Shown here piece by piece: positions 44,361 to 52,106 of a DNA stretch of 64,000 nucleotides. The notes beneath the pieces were generated by a model. The model was not told where the DNA came from. It ran no database searches and saw only the letters and a program-made list of their open reading frames with translations. The DNA is from Oscillospiraceae bacterium (GTDB lineage: Bacteria; Bacillota; Clostridia; Oscillospirales; Oscillospiraceae). A program made the translations under genes and the position numbers. How positions within the stretch are numbered: position 1 is the first letter of the stretch; the number at the start of each line of letters is the position of its first letter. The DNA lies in contig SVMM01000007.1 of the NCBI GenBank assembly GCA_015067435.1, forward strand, positions 1 to 64,000. Reading direction: 5' to 3'.

Positions 44361-45206
44361 TCACCCCAGCGCGGCGACGATCGCCTCCGCGCAGTCCTCG
44401 ACGGTCACGGCGTCCGTCGGCACATCCATGCCGCCCGCCTTCAGCTCGCGCAGCAGCGCCACGGTGTCCGGCACGGCAAGACCCATTGCCTCCAGCTCCT
44501 CCGCGCGGGAGAAGACCTCGCGCGGCGTGCCGTCCATCGCGAGATGCCCGTCGTCCATGACGATCACGCGGTCGGCGTGCTCCGCCTCGTTCATGTGGTG
44601 CGTGATGAGCACCACCGTGATGTCCTTTTCGCGGTGCAATCCCTCGATGACGTTGAGCACCTCGCGCCGCCCGCGCGGATCGAGCATCGCCGTCGCCTCG
44701 TCGAGCACGATGCACTCCGGCAGCATCGCGAGCACGCCCGCGATGGCGACGCGCTGCTTCTGCCCGCCGGAGAGCAGATGCGGCGCGTGGAGCGTGAACT
44801 CCGTCATGCCCACCGCCTCCAGCGCGTCGTCCACGCGCTGACGGATCTCCTCCGTCGGCACGCCGAGGTTTTCCGGCGCGAAAGCGACGTCCTCCTCGAC
44901 GACGTTGGCGACGATCTGGTTGTCCGGGTTCTGGAACACCATGCCGATGCGGCGGCGGATCTCCAGCAGCAGCTTTTCGTCCTTTGTGTCCATGCCGTCG
45001 ACCCACACCGTGCCGCCGCCGGGCAGCAGCACCGCGTTGAAGGTCTTCGCCAGCGTCGACTTGCCGCTGCCGTTGTGTCCCAGCACGACGACGAAGCTCC
45101 CGCGCTCGATCGAGAGCGTCACGCCGTCAAGCGCGACGGTCGGCGCGGTATCCTCGCCGCCGGGGTAGGTGACGGTCAGATTTTCGGTTTGCAAAATAGT
45201 TGACAT
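44361..45206 (-). CDS. ecfA1: ECF transporter ATPase EcfA1
   Basis: Protein of 281 residues. Walker A GHNGSGKST, Q loop VFQNPDNQIVA (the hallmark of EcfA1), signature LSGGQKQR, and Walker B CIVLDEATAMLDP, with Ala where EcfA2 has Pro. It forms the heterodimeric ATPase of the energising module with EcfA2. The gene ends 27 bases before composite repeat copy 2. It follows the methyltransferase gene by 24 bases, so they share a transcript. Confidence 0.93.
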   Translation of the reverse strand: MSTILQTENLTVTYPGGEDTAPTVALDGVTLSIERGSFVVVLGHNGSGKSTLAKTFNAVLLPGGGTVWVDGMDTKDEKLLLEIRRRIGMVFQNPDNQIVANVVEEDVAFAPENLGVPTEEIRQRVDDALEAVGMTEFTLHAPHLLSGGQKQRVAIAGVLAMLPECIVLDEATAMLDPRGRREVLNVIEGLHREKDITVVLITHHMNEAEHADRVIVMDDGHLAMDGTPREVFSRAEELEAMGLAVPDTVALLRELKAGGMDVPTDAVTVEDCAEAIVAALG

Positions 45207-45230
45207 AATAAAAAACTGTCCTTTTGCGCC

Positions 45231-46094
45231 TTAAACGGCGATCCAGCGCCCTGTGGCGCCGCAGGGCAGGCACATGCCGGTGTCCGTCACCGGAAGGCCC
45301 AGCTCGTCCCACGTCACCTTGCCGCCGAACTTCTCGGCGACGAGCAGATGGAGCATGTAGCCGAGCACCGACGGCGCGAGGCCGGTGGTGTAGCTGTTGA
45401 GAATGACGAACAGCGGCTTGTCGGAGAGCACCTGCGCGCAGAGCTTGAGAAACGGGAACAGGCTGTCCTCCAGCTTCCACACCTCGCCGCCGGGTCCGCG
45501 CCCGTAGCTGGGCGGGTCGAGGATGATCGCGTCGTAGGCCTTGCCGCGGCGGATCTCCCGCTCGACAAATTTGGCGCAGTCGTCGACGATCCAGCGGATC
45601 GGCGCCTCGCCGAGGCCGCTGAGCTTGGCGTTCTCTTTCGCCCAGCCGACCATGCCCTTCGCCGCGTCCACGTGGCAGACCTGTGCGCCCGCGGCGGCGC
45701 AGGCGACCGTCGCGCCGCCGGTGTAGGCGAAGAGGTTCAGCACGTTGATGTGCCGTCCGGCGTTTTGGATCTGCTCGCGCGCGAAGTCCCAGTTGACCGC
45801 CTGCTCGGGGAACAGCCCGGTGTGCTTGAAGTTCATGGGCTTGACCTGGAAGGTGAGGTCGCGGTAACGCATCTGCCACTGCTCGGGCAGCTTCTCCTTG
45901 TCCCAGTGACCGCCTCCCTCGGCGGAGCGGTAGTAGCGCCCCTGCGCCTTCCGCCAGCCGGGGTTCTCGCGCTTCGACTCCCAGATCGCCTGCGGGTCGG
46001 GGCGCACCAGCAGCTGCCGCCCCCAGCGCTCCAGCTTTTCGCCGCCGCCGCAGTCCAGCAGCTCATAGTCCTTCCAATCGTCCGCGATCCACAT
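45231..46094 (-). CDS. Class I SAM-dependent methyltransferase (RlmI-like)
   Basis: Protein of 287 residues from ATG 46094 (GAGGAGAC 8 bases upstream). The SAM-binding motif is NVLNLFAYTGGATVACAAAGA, followed by HVDAAKGMVGWAKEN and motif IV LDPPSYGRGP, with a DPPS tetrapeptide as in RlmI/RlmK-type rRNA cytosine methyltransferases. The N-terminal PUA domain of RlmI is absent. Likely an rRNA or nucleic-acid methylase; target unknown. It heads the ecfA1 transcript. Confidence 0.85.
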   Translation of the reverse strand: MWIADDWKDYELLDCGGGEKLERWGRQLLVRPDPQAIWESKRENPGWRKAQGRYYRSAEGGGHWDKEKLPEQWQMRYRDLTFQVKPMNFKHTGLFPEQAVNWDFAREQIQNAGRHINVLNLFAYTGGATVACAAAGAQVCHVDAAKGMVGWAKENAKLSGLGEAPIRWIVDDCAKFVEREIRRGKAYDAIILDPPSYGRGPGGEVWKLEDSLFPFLKLCAQVLSDKPLFVILNSYTTGLAPSVLGYMLHLLVAEKFGGKVTWDELGLPVTDTGMCLPCGATGRWIAV

Positions 46095-46194
46095 AAGGCG
46101 TCTCCTCACCAAACCATAAATATAATCAGTATATTATACGCCCGGGGCGGCACAATAGTCAAACAAAAAGCTTGGCGAAAATGCGGCGTTTTCC

Positions 46195-46238
46195 TTGACA
46201 TTTTGACCGAAAAAAGCTACTGTGCTAATATAACAGTA
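46195..46238 (+). promoter_or_regulatory. Promoter and operator of the YtrA-type regulator
   Basis: TTGACA (46195-46200), 17-bp spacer and TACTGT (46218-46223) as -10. TACTGT is also the left arm of the inverted repeat TACTGT...ACAGTA (46233-46238) with 9 AT-rich bases between. Such AT-rich dyads over the -10 box are typical operators of YtrA-type GntR repressors, so autoregulation is likely. Confidence 0.7.
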
Positions 46239-46260
46239 CAGAGAGACGGAGGGGATGCCT

Positions 46261-46632
46261 GTGGAGTGGACATTTCGGGAGGATACGCCGATCTACACCC
46301 AATTGTGCGAGTTTTTGACGATGGCGATCGTGTCCGGCGAGCTGCAGCCGGGGCAGCGTCTCACGACGGTGCGGGAGCTTGCCGCGGACGCAGGGGTGAA
46401 CCCGAACACGGCGCAGCGCGCCGTCGCCGAGCTGGAGCGCCGGGGACTGGTCTACAGCCGCCGGACGGTCGGCCGTTTTGTCACCGAGGACGCTGAGCGC
46501 ATCGAGAGCGAGCGGCAGGCGCTGGCGGAGGAGCACGGGCGCGCGTTCCTTGCGGCGATGGAGAGGCTGGGCTTCAACCGCATCCAGACGGTCATGCTGC
46601 TGGAAAAGCTCCGCGCGGAGGCGGGCGCGTAA
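46261..46632 (+). CDS. GntR-family regulator, YtrA subfamily
   Basis: Protein of 123 residues from GTG 46261, which has GGAGG 8 bases upstream; the ATG at 46255 is too close to the site. The GntR helix-turn-helix (about 10-75) has PIYTQLCEFLTMAIVSGELQPGQRLTTVRELAADAGVNPNTAQRAVAELERRGLV in pieces, and the short C-terminal tail of about 45 residues is the YtrA form. Such repressors often control a neighbouring transporter or membrane protein; here the next gene is a large membrane protein 57 bases on. Confidence 0.9.
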   Translation: MEWTFREDTPIYTQLCEFLTMAIVSGELQPGQRLTTVRELAADAGVNPNTAQRAVAELERRGLVYSRRTVGRFVTEDAERIESERQALAEEHGRAFLAAMERLGFNRIQTVMLLEKLRAEAGA

Positions 46633-46689
46633 CGGCGCTGTGACCCTCGCAAACACGCCGACATTTTTGCGTACCGGGAGGAAAAACGG

Positions 46690-48441
46690 ATGGATTTTAA
46701 ATACGACCCGTCATCGGGCGGGTTTCATGTGAACATGGGCGGCATGGGCGCGAAAGCGCCCCGTCAGCCGAAGCAGCCCCCGAAGCCGCGCAAGCCGCTG
46801 GGCGGCAAGGCGGTGTGCGTCGCCGTCAATCTGGGCGTTACGCTGCTGGCAGGACTGCTCATATTTTATGTAAACCTACCAGCAATCAACCTTCACGCGG
46901 GGGAATTCTACGGCTTCGTGTTCTTCCTCTGCCTGATCTACTGCGGCTGCGCCCTGCTGACCTCCGGCTTCCGCAAGGACGCGGAGAAGGGCTGGGGCGG
47001 CTTCGTGAAAACGCAGTGCCGCGTGCCGCTTTTCCTCATCGCGGCGATCGTGGTCGTCTCGCTGCTCGGCTCGCTGAGCTCGTGGGTGGTGCTGCGGGCG
47101 GATTCGTATCAAAAGCTGCTCAGCGTGCAGACCGGCGACTTCGCCGCCGAGGTGGACGAAATCAGCTACGACCAGATCCCGATGCTCGACAAGGCGAGCG
47201 CGCAGCGCCTCGGCGACCGCAAGCTCGGCGAGCTGGCGGACATGGTCTCGCAGTTCGAGGTGGCGGAGGAGTATTCCCAGATCAACTATCAGGGGCGCCC
47301 TGTGCGCGTGACGCCGCTGAACTACGGCGACGTCATCAAGTGGCTCAACAACCGCGCGAACGGCCTGCCCGCCTACATCGTCATCGACATGGTGACGCAG
47401 AACGTGGAGGTCGTGCGCCTGCCGGAGGGCATGAAGTACACCACCGGCGAGCACTTTTCCCGCAACCTCTACCGGCACCTGCGCTTTCGCTTTCCCACGA
47501 TGATGTTCGACGCGCCGAGCTTTGAGGTCGACGAGAACGGTACGCCCTACTGGGTTTGCGCCAAGCTGGAGAAGACCATCGGCCTGTTCGGCGGGATCGA
47601 CAACCGCGGCGCGGTGCTGGTGAACGCGATCACCGGCGAGAGCACGTATTACGAGCAGGTGCCGGAGTGGGTGGACCACGTCTACAGCGCGGACCTCATC
47701 ACGCAGCAGTACGATTACTACGGCATGTATCACAACGGCTTCTGGAACTCCATCTTCGGCCAGCGCGACGTGACCGTGACCACCTCTGGCTACAACTACC
47801 TCGCCATCGGCGACGACGTGTGGGTCTACACCGGCGTCACCAGCGTCGGCGGGGACGAGAGCAACATCGGCTTTTTGCTCTCGAACCAGCGCACCAAGGA
47901 GACGCGCTACTACGCCTGCGCGGGCGCGGAGGAGTTCAGCGCCATGGCGAGCGCCGAGGGGCAGGTGCAGCAGATGCGCTACACCGCCACGTTCCCGCTG
48001 CTGCTGAACATCGCGGGGCACCCGACCTACTTCATGGCGCTCAAGGACGCGTCCCAGCTCGTCAAGATGTACGCCATGGTCAACGTCAGCCAGTACCAGA
48101 TCGTCGCCACCGGCGCGAGCGTCATGGACTGCGAGGCGAACTACCGCGCGATGCTGCTGCAAAACGGCATGGTCGGCGCGGCGCAGGCGGAGGTCACGCC
48201 CGCGGAGGAGCTGGAGACCGTGACCGGCACGATCAGCGAGATCCGCAGCGCGGTCATCGGCGGCGACACCTACTATTATATTTACCTGCGGCGGAGCGGC
48301 GAGGACGAGGTCTTCCGCGCGAACGCCGCGCAGATCCCGGTCGCGCCGCTGTTGAGCGTGGGCGACCGCGTGACGCTCCGCTACCGCGCCTCCGACGCGG
48401 GGCAATACTGGACGGAGATCAGCGGTGTCGACGGCTTCTGA
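46690..48441 (+). CDS. Large membrane protein of unknown function
   Basis: Protein of 583 residues. A Gly/Pro-rich cytoplasmic start (KYDPSSGGFHVNMGGMGAKAP...PKQPPKPRKP) is followed by three TM helices (about 41-62, 72-92, 113-137) and a large extracytoplasmic domain (about 138-500) with many aromatic residues (YYACAGAEEF, QYDYYGMYHNGFW). The last 75 residues (ETVTGTISEIRSAVIGGDTYYYIYLRR...VGDRVTLRYR) look like an OB-fold. No family is recognised. It lies behind the YtrA-type regulator and ends at a strong terminator, so it is the probable target of that regulator. Confidence 0.7.
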   Translation: MDFKYDPSSGGFHVNMGGMGAKAPRQPKQPPKPRKPLGGKAVCVAVNLGVTLLAGLLIFYVNLPAINLHAGEFYGFVFFLCLIYCGCALLTSGFRKDAEKGWGGFVKTQCRVPLFLIAAIVVVSLLGSLSSWVVLRADSYQKLLSVQTGDFAAEVDEISYDQIPMLDKASAQRLGDRKLGELADMVSQFEVAEEYSQINYQGRPVRVTPLNYGDVIKWLNNRANGLPAYIVIDMVTQNVEVVRLPEGMKYTTGEHFSRNLYRHLRFRFPTMMFDAPSFEVDENGTPYWVCAKLEKTIGLFGGIDNRGAVLVNAITGESTYYEQVPEWVDHVYSADLITQQYDYYGMYHNGFWNSIFGQRDVTVTTSGYNYLAIGDDVWVYTGVTSVGGDESNIGFLLSNQRTKETRYYACAGAEEFSAMASAEGQVQQMRYTATFPLLLNIAGHPTYFMALKDASQLVKMYAMVNVSQYQIVATGASVMDCEANYRAMLLQNGMVGAAQAEVTPAEELETVTGTISEIRSAVIGGDTYYYIYLRRSGEDEVFRANAAQIPVAPLLSVGDRVTLRYRASDAGQYWTEISGVDGF

Positions 48442-48465
48442 CACATTTCGACGCATGACGGCAAT

Positions 48466-48510
48466 ATTGCAGGACGTTATGTCAACTGACGGGCGTCCTG
48501 CAATTTTTTT
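48466..48510 (+). terminator. Rho-independent terminator
   Basis: ATTGCAGGACG (48466-48476) pairs with CGTCCTGCAAT (48494-48504), followed by TTTTTT, 25 bases after the membrane-protein stop. Confidence 0.9.
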
Positions 48511-48599
48511 CATACTTGTTATGAAAAAGCGGAAAGTTTGCTTTAAAGAATTAGGCATTGTACACAAAAATCAAAAACGATTTTCTCATTCCGAAACTC

Positions 48600-48628
48600 T
48601 TGTGAAATGAAAAAAATCGTGCTAATCT
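48600..48628 (+). promoter_or_regulatory. Promoter of gdhA
   Basis: TTGTGA (48600-48605), 17-bp spacer and TAATCT (48623-48628). It leaves an untranslated leader of about 70 bases before the gdhA start. The region 48511-48600 is AT-rich and holds no other gene. Confidence 0.65.
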
Positions 48629-48705
48629 TTCAACAGATGGACAAACCATCGAGCCTCCGGTGTCGACACAGACGTCGGGGTGAATATGTAAGGAGGTTGT
48701 TTCCC

Positions 48706-50058
48706 ATGAACAAGTATATCGAGCGCGTTTTGGAAGAGACCCGTGCCAAGAATCCGGACGAGAAGCTGTTCCTGCAGACCGTCGAAGAGGTCCTCGTTTC
48801 CGTCGAGCCCCTGATCGACGCTCATCCCGAGTATGAGGCTGCCTGCATTCTCGAGCGCATGGTCGAGCCCGAGCGCGCTGTTTCCTTCCGCGTCGTGTGG
48901 ATGGACGATCAGCTCAAGTATCATGTCAACCGCGGCTATCGCGTGCAGTTCAACGCGAGCCTTGGCCCCCACAAGGGCGGCCTGCGTTTCGCCAAGGCGG
49001 TCAACCTCGACACCATTAAGTTCCTCGGCTTCGAGCAGGTCTATAAGGATGCTCTGACCTGCCTGCCCATCGGCGGCGCCAAGGGCGGCTCCGACTTTGA
49101 CCCCATCGGCAAGAGCGACGGCGAAGTCATGCGCTTCTGCCAGGCCTTCATGACCGAGCTTTATCGTCACATCGGCCAGGACATCGACTGCCCGGCGGGC
49201 GACCTGGGCTGCGGCGGCCGTGAGATCGGCTACCTGTACGGCCAGTATCGCCGCATCGCGGGCAACGCGGAGTTCGGCGCTCTGTCCGGCAAGGACATCA
49301 AGACGGGCGGCTCCATCCTCCGTCCCGAGGCGACCGGCTTCGGCGCTGTCTATTATCTGTGCGAGGTCCTCAAGCACGACGGCGAGGACATCAAGGGCAA
49401 GAGAATCGCTATGTCCGGCTACGGCAACGTGGGCTGGGGCATCATGAAGAAGTCCGCCGAGCTCGGCGCGAAGGTCACCTACTTCGCCGGCCCGGACGGC
49501 TACATCCACGATCCCGACGGCGTTGTCACCGAGGAGAAGCTCAACTTCATCCTTGAGATGCGCGCCAAGGATCCGATGCACTGCAAGCCCTATGCCGACA
49601 AGTTTGGCTGCGAGTTCGTTCCCGGCGAGAAGTGCTGGGGCGTCAAGGACGTCGACATCTATATGCCGGCTGCCATGCAGAACGACGTCAAGATGGAGTC
49701 CGCGGAGAAGATCGCCGCCTCCGGCGTCAAGTACTACATCGAAGTGGCCAACATGCCCACCACGAACGATGCTCTGGAGTTCCTGAAGAAGCAGAAGCAG
49801 GTTCTGGTTGCCCCGTCCAAGGCCGTCAACGCCTGCGGCGTGTCCGTTTCCGAGCTGGAGATGGCGCAGAACGCCGAGCGTCTGTACTGGACCGCGGAAG
49901 AGGTCGATGCGAAGATGCACGGCATCATGACCAACATCTACAACGCCTCCGTTGCGGCGGCTGAGAAGTACGGTCTGGGCTACGACCTGGTTGCCGGCGC
50001 GAACATTGCCGGTTTCGAGAAGGTCGCCGAGGCCATGATGTGCCAGGGCATTTTCTAA
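48706..50058 (+). CDS. gdhA: NADP-type glutamate dehydrogenase
   Basis: Protein of 450 residues, hexameric type. It interconverts glutamate and 2-oxoglutarate plus ammonia. Conserved blocks: FNASLGPHKGGLRFA, catalytic Lys in TCLPIGGAKGG, CPAGDLGCGGREIGYLYGQY and the dinucleotide motif SGYGNVGWG. Start at 48706 has AGGAGGT 8 bases upstream. Codon use has more T-ending codons (GCT, GTT) than its neighbours, a sign of high expression. It has its own promoter and terminator. It provides nitrogen assimilation or amino-acid fermentation. Confidence 0.95.
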   Translation: MNKYIERVLEETRAKNPDEKLFLQTVEEVLVSVEPLIDAHPEYEAACILERMVEPERAVSFRVVWMDDQLKYHVNRGYRVQFNASLGPHKGGLRFAKAVNLDTIKFLGFEQVYKDALTCLPIGGAKGGSDFDPIGKSDGEVMRFCQAFMTELYRHIGQDIDCPAGDLGCGGREIGYLYGQYRRIAGNAEFGALSGKDIKTGGSILRPEATGFGAVYYLCEVLKHDGEDIKGKRIAMSGYGNVGWGIMKKSAELGAKVTYFAGPDGYIHDPDGVVTEEKLNFILEMRAKDPMHCKPYADKFGCEFVPGEKCWGVKDVDIYMPAAMQNDVKMESAEKIAASGVKYYIEVANMPTTNDALEFLKKQKQVLVAPSKAVNACGVSVSELEMAQNAERLYWTAEEVDAKMHGIMTNIYNASVAAAEKYGLGYDLVAGANIAGFEKVAEAMMCQGIF

Positions 50059-50076
50059 TCCCGAAATCCACACAAA

Positions 50077-50119
50077 GCAAAAAGAGGAAGCTCCCAAACG
50101 GGAGCTTCTTCTCTTTTGC
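50077..50119. terminator. Strong bidirectional terminator
   Basis: GCAAAAAGAGGAAGCTCCC (50077-50095) pairs with GGGAGCTTCTTCTCTTTTGC (50100-50119) around AAAC with minor mismatches. It serves gdhA (+) and htpG (-). Confidence 0.88.
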
Positions 50120-50131
50120 GCACTTTTTGAT

Positions 50132-52009
50132 TTACTTCATCAGCTCCGCCACCATGTCGGTGTATGCGCTGGGGTCGTCGAGCGGGAGACCCGCGATCAG
50201 CAGCGCCTGGTTGTAGAGGATCTTCGCGTACAGCTCCGCCTTGGGACGGTCGGTCAGCAGCGCGGTTTCCATCGCCATGACGGAGGGGTGCTTTGTGTTG
50301 AGCTCCAGAATGCGGTCCGCCTTCACCGGTTCGGGCATCTGGAAGTTCTTGAAGTACTTCTCCATCTCGAAGCTGAAGCCCTCGCCGGCGGACATGCAGG
50401 CGGGGTGCGTCTTGAGTCGGCGGGAGACCTTCGCGGCTTTGATCTTGTCGCCCAGCGTCTCCTTGACGAACTTCATCAGGTCCTCCTTCTCGTCGAGGAC
50501 CTCGTTCTCCTCGCCGCCGAGCTCCAGATCGCCGTCGATGATGGAGCGGAAGGGCTTGTCCGCGTACTTTTGCAGCGTTTGCAGCACGAATTCGTCCGCC
50601 TCGCCGGTGAGGTAGAGCACCTCATAGTTCTTGTCCTTCAAAAGCTCGGTCTGGGGCAGGGCGTCGATCTGCGCGGCGCTCTCGCCGGCGGCGTAGTAGA
50701 GGAACTTCTGCTCCTCCGGCATGCGGTCGGCATACTCGCGCAGGCTCGTGAGCTTTTTCTCCGTGGAGGAGTAGAACATCAGCAGGTCCTTCAGCTCGTC
50801 CTTGCGCGCCTCGCCGCCCTCGCTGACGACGCCGTAGCCGAGGGATCGGCCGTAGTTGGCGTAGAACTTCTCGTAGCCCTCGCGGTCCTCCTTCATGAAC
50901 TTGTCGAGATCGGCGAGGATCTTCTTTTCGAGGTTCTTCGCGATGACCTTGAGCTGGCGGTCGTGCTGCAGCAGCTCGCGGGAGATGTTGAGCGAGAGGT
51001 CGGGGGAGTCGACCACGCCGCGCACGAAGCGCAGATAGTCCGGCAGCAGCGCGTCGCACTTGTCCATAATCATCACGCCGGAGGAGTAGAGCTGGAGGCC
51101 CTTTTCATAGTCCTCGGTGTTGTAGTTGAACGGCTTTTTCGACGGGACGAACATCAGCGCGTCGTAGGTGATGTTGCCCTCGACGGAGACGGTGATGATG
51201 CGCTGGGGCTTGTCGAAGTCACGCGCCAGCTCGGAGTAGAATTTGGCATACTCCTCGTCCGTGACCTCGCTGCGCTTGCGGTGCCAGAGCGGGACCATGG
51301 AGTTGATGGTCGTCAGCTCATCCACCATCTCGTACTCGGGCTTTTCGGGATCGCCGCCCTCCTTCTCCTTCTGCACGGGCGTGAGCATCCGGATGGGGTA
51401 GCGGATGTAGTCGGAGTACTTCTTGATGAGAGCGTAGAGGCGATAGTTGTCGAGGTACTCGCTGTACTTCTCGTCCTCCGTGTCCTCCTTGAGGTGCATG
51501 ACGATATCGGTGCCGACGGCATCCTTTTCGCACTCGCTGACGGTGTAGCCGTCCGCGCCGGAGGACTGCCATTTGTACGCCTGCTCGGAGCCGTACTTCT
51601 TTGTGACGACCGTGATCTCGTCGGCGATCATGAACGCGGAGTAGAAGCCCACGCCGAACTGGCCGATGATGTCCACATCCTCGCTCTCGCCCGCCTCCTG
51701 ACGGAACTTGTACGAGCCGGACGCGGCGATGACGCCGAGGTTGTTCTCCAGCTCCTCCTTGTCCATGCCGATGCCGTTGTCACTGACCGTGATGGTGCGC
51801 GCGTCCTTGTCAACGCTGATCTCGATGAAGAAATCGCCGCGGTTCAGCCCGACCTTGTCGTCGGTCAGCGACAGGTAGCAGAGCTTGTCGATGGCGTCGC
51901 TTGCGTTGGAGATGATCTCACGCAGGAAGATCTCCTTGTGCGTGTAGATGGAGTTGATCATCAGGTCGAGCAGACGCTTCGACTCCGCCTTGAATTGTTT
52001 TTTTGCCAT
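50132..52009 (-). CDS. htpG: Chaperone HtpG (Hsp90)
   Basis: Protein of 625 residues. The GHKL ATPase domain has REIISNASDAIDKL (Asn box), DNGIGMDKEEL and IGQFGVGFYSAFM; the middle and C-terminal domains are of normal length. It assists folding of cytosolic clients under stress. It has an apparent sigma-A promoter embedded in the preceding terminator. Start at 52009 (AAGGAAG upstream). No CIRCE element was seen. Confidence 0.95.
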   Translation of the reverse strand: MAKKQFKAESKRLLDLMINSIYTHKEIFLREIISNASDAIDKLCYLSLTDDKVGLNRGDFFIEISVDKDARTITVSDNGIGMDKEELENNLGVIAASGSYKFRQEAGESEDVDIIGQFGVGFYSAFMIADEITVVTKKYGSEQAYKWQSSGADGYTVSECEKDAVGTDIVMHLKEDTEDEKYSEYLDNYRLYALIKKYSDYIRYPIRMLTPVQKEKEGGDPEKPEYEMVDELTTINSMVPLWHRKRSEVTDEEYAKFYSELARDFDKPQRIITVSVEGNITYDALMFVPSKKPFNYNTEDYEKGLQLYSSGVMIMDKCDALLPDYLRFVRGVVDSPDLSLNISRELLQHDRQLKVIAKNLEKKILADLDKFMKEDREGYEKFYANYGRSLGYGVVSEGGEARKDELKDLLMFYSSTEKKLTSLREYADRMPEEQKFLYYAAGESAAQIDALPQTELLKDKNYEVLYLTGEADEFVLQTLQKYADKPFRSIIDGDLELGGEENEVLDEKEDLMKFVKETLGDKIKAAKVSRRLKTHPACMSAGEGFSFEMEKYFKNFQMPEPVKADRILELNTKHPSVMAMETALLTDRPKAELYAKILYNQALLIAGLPLDDPSAYTDMVAELMK

Positions 52010-52045
52010 GGTAGAACACTTCCTTTGGTAAATTTCAGCCTATCT

Positions 52046-52074
52046 TTTATAGCACAAAAAGCCCTGCCGCGCAA
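52046..52074 (-). promoter_or_regulatory. Promoter of htpG, overlapping a terminator
   Basis: On the minus strand TTGCGC (52069-52074), 17-bp spacer and TATAAA (52046-52051). The -35 box lies in the loop of the upstream gene's terminator. Confidence 0.6.
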
Positions 52075-52093
52075 GAGTGCGGCAGGGCTTTTT
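52056..52093 (-). terminator. Terminator of the GH26-like gene
   Basis: AAAAAGCCCTGCCGC (52056-52070) pairs perfectly with GCGGCAGGGCTTTTT (52079-52093), giving a T tract on the minus strand, 14 bases after the GH26-like stop. Confidence 0.9.
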
Positions 52094-52106
52094 CGCAGCT
52101 TTTCTT

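Noticed and set aside
48511-48705. Riboswitch or small gene in the gdhA leader
   Set aside because: The region is AT-rich but shows no recognisable riboswitch core. The frame from 48607 merely runs into gdhA without a ribosome site.
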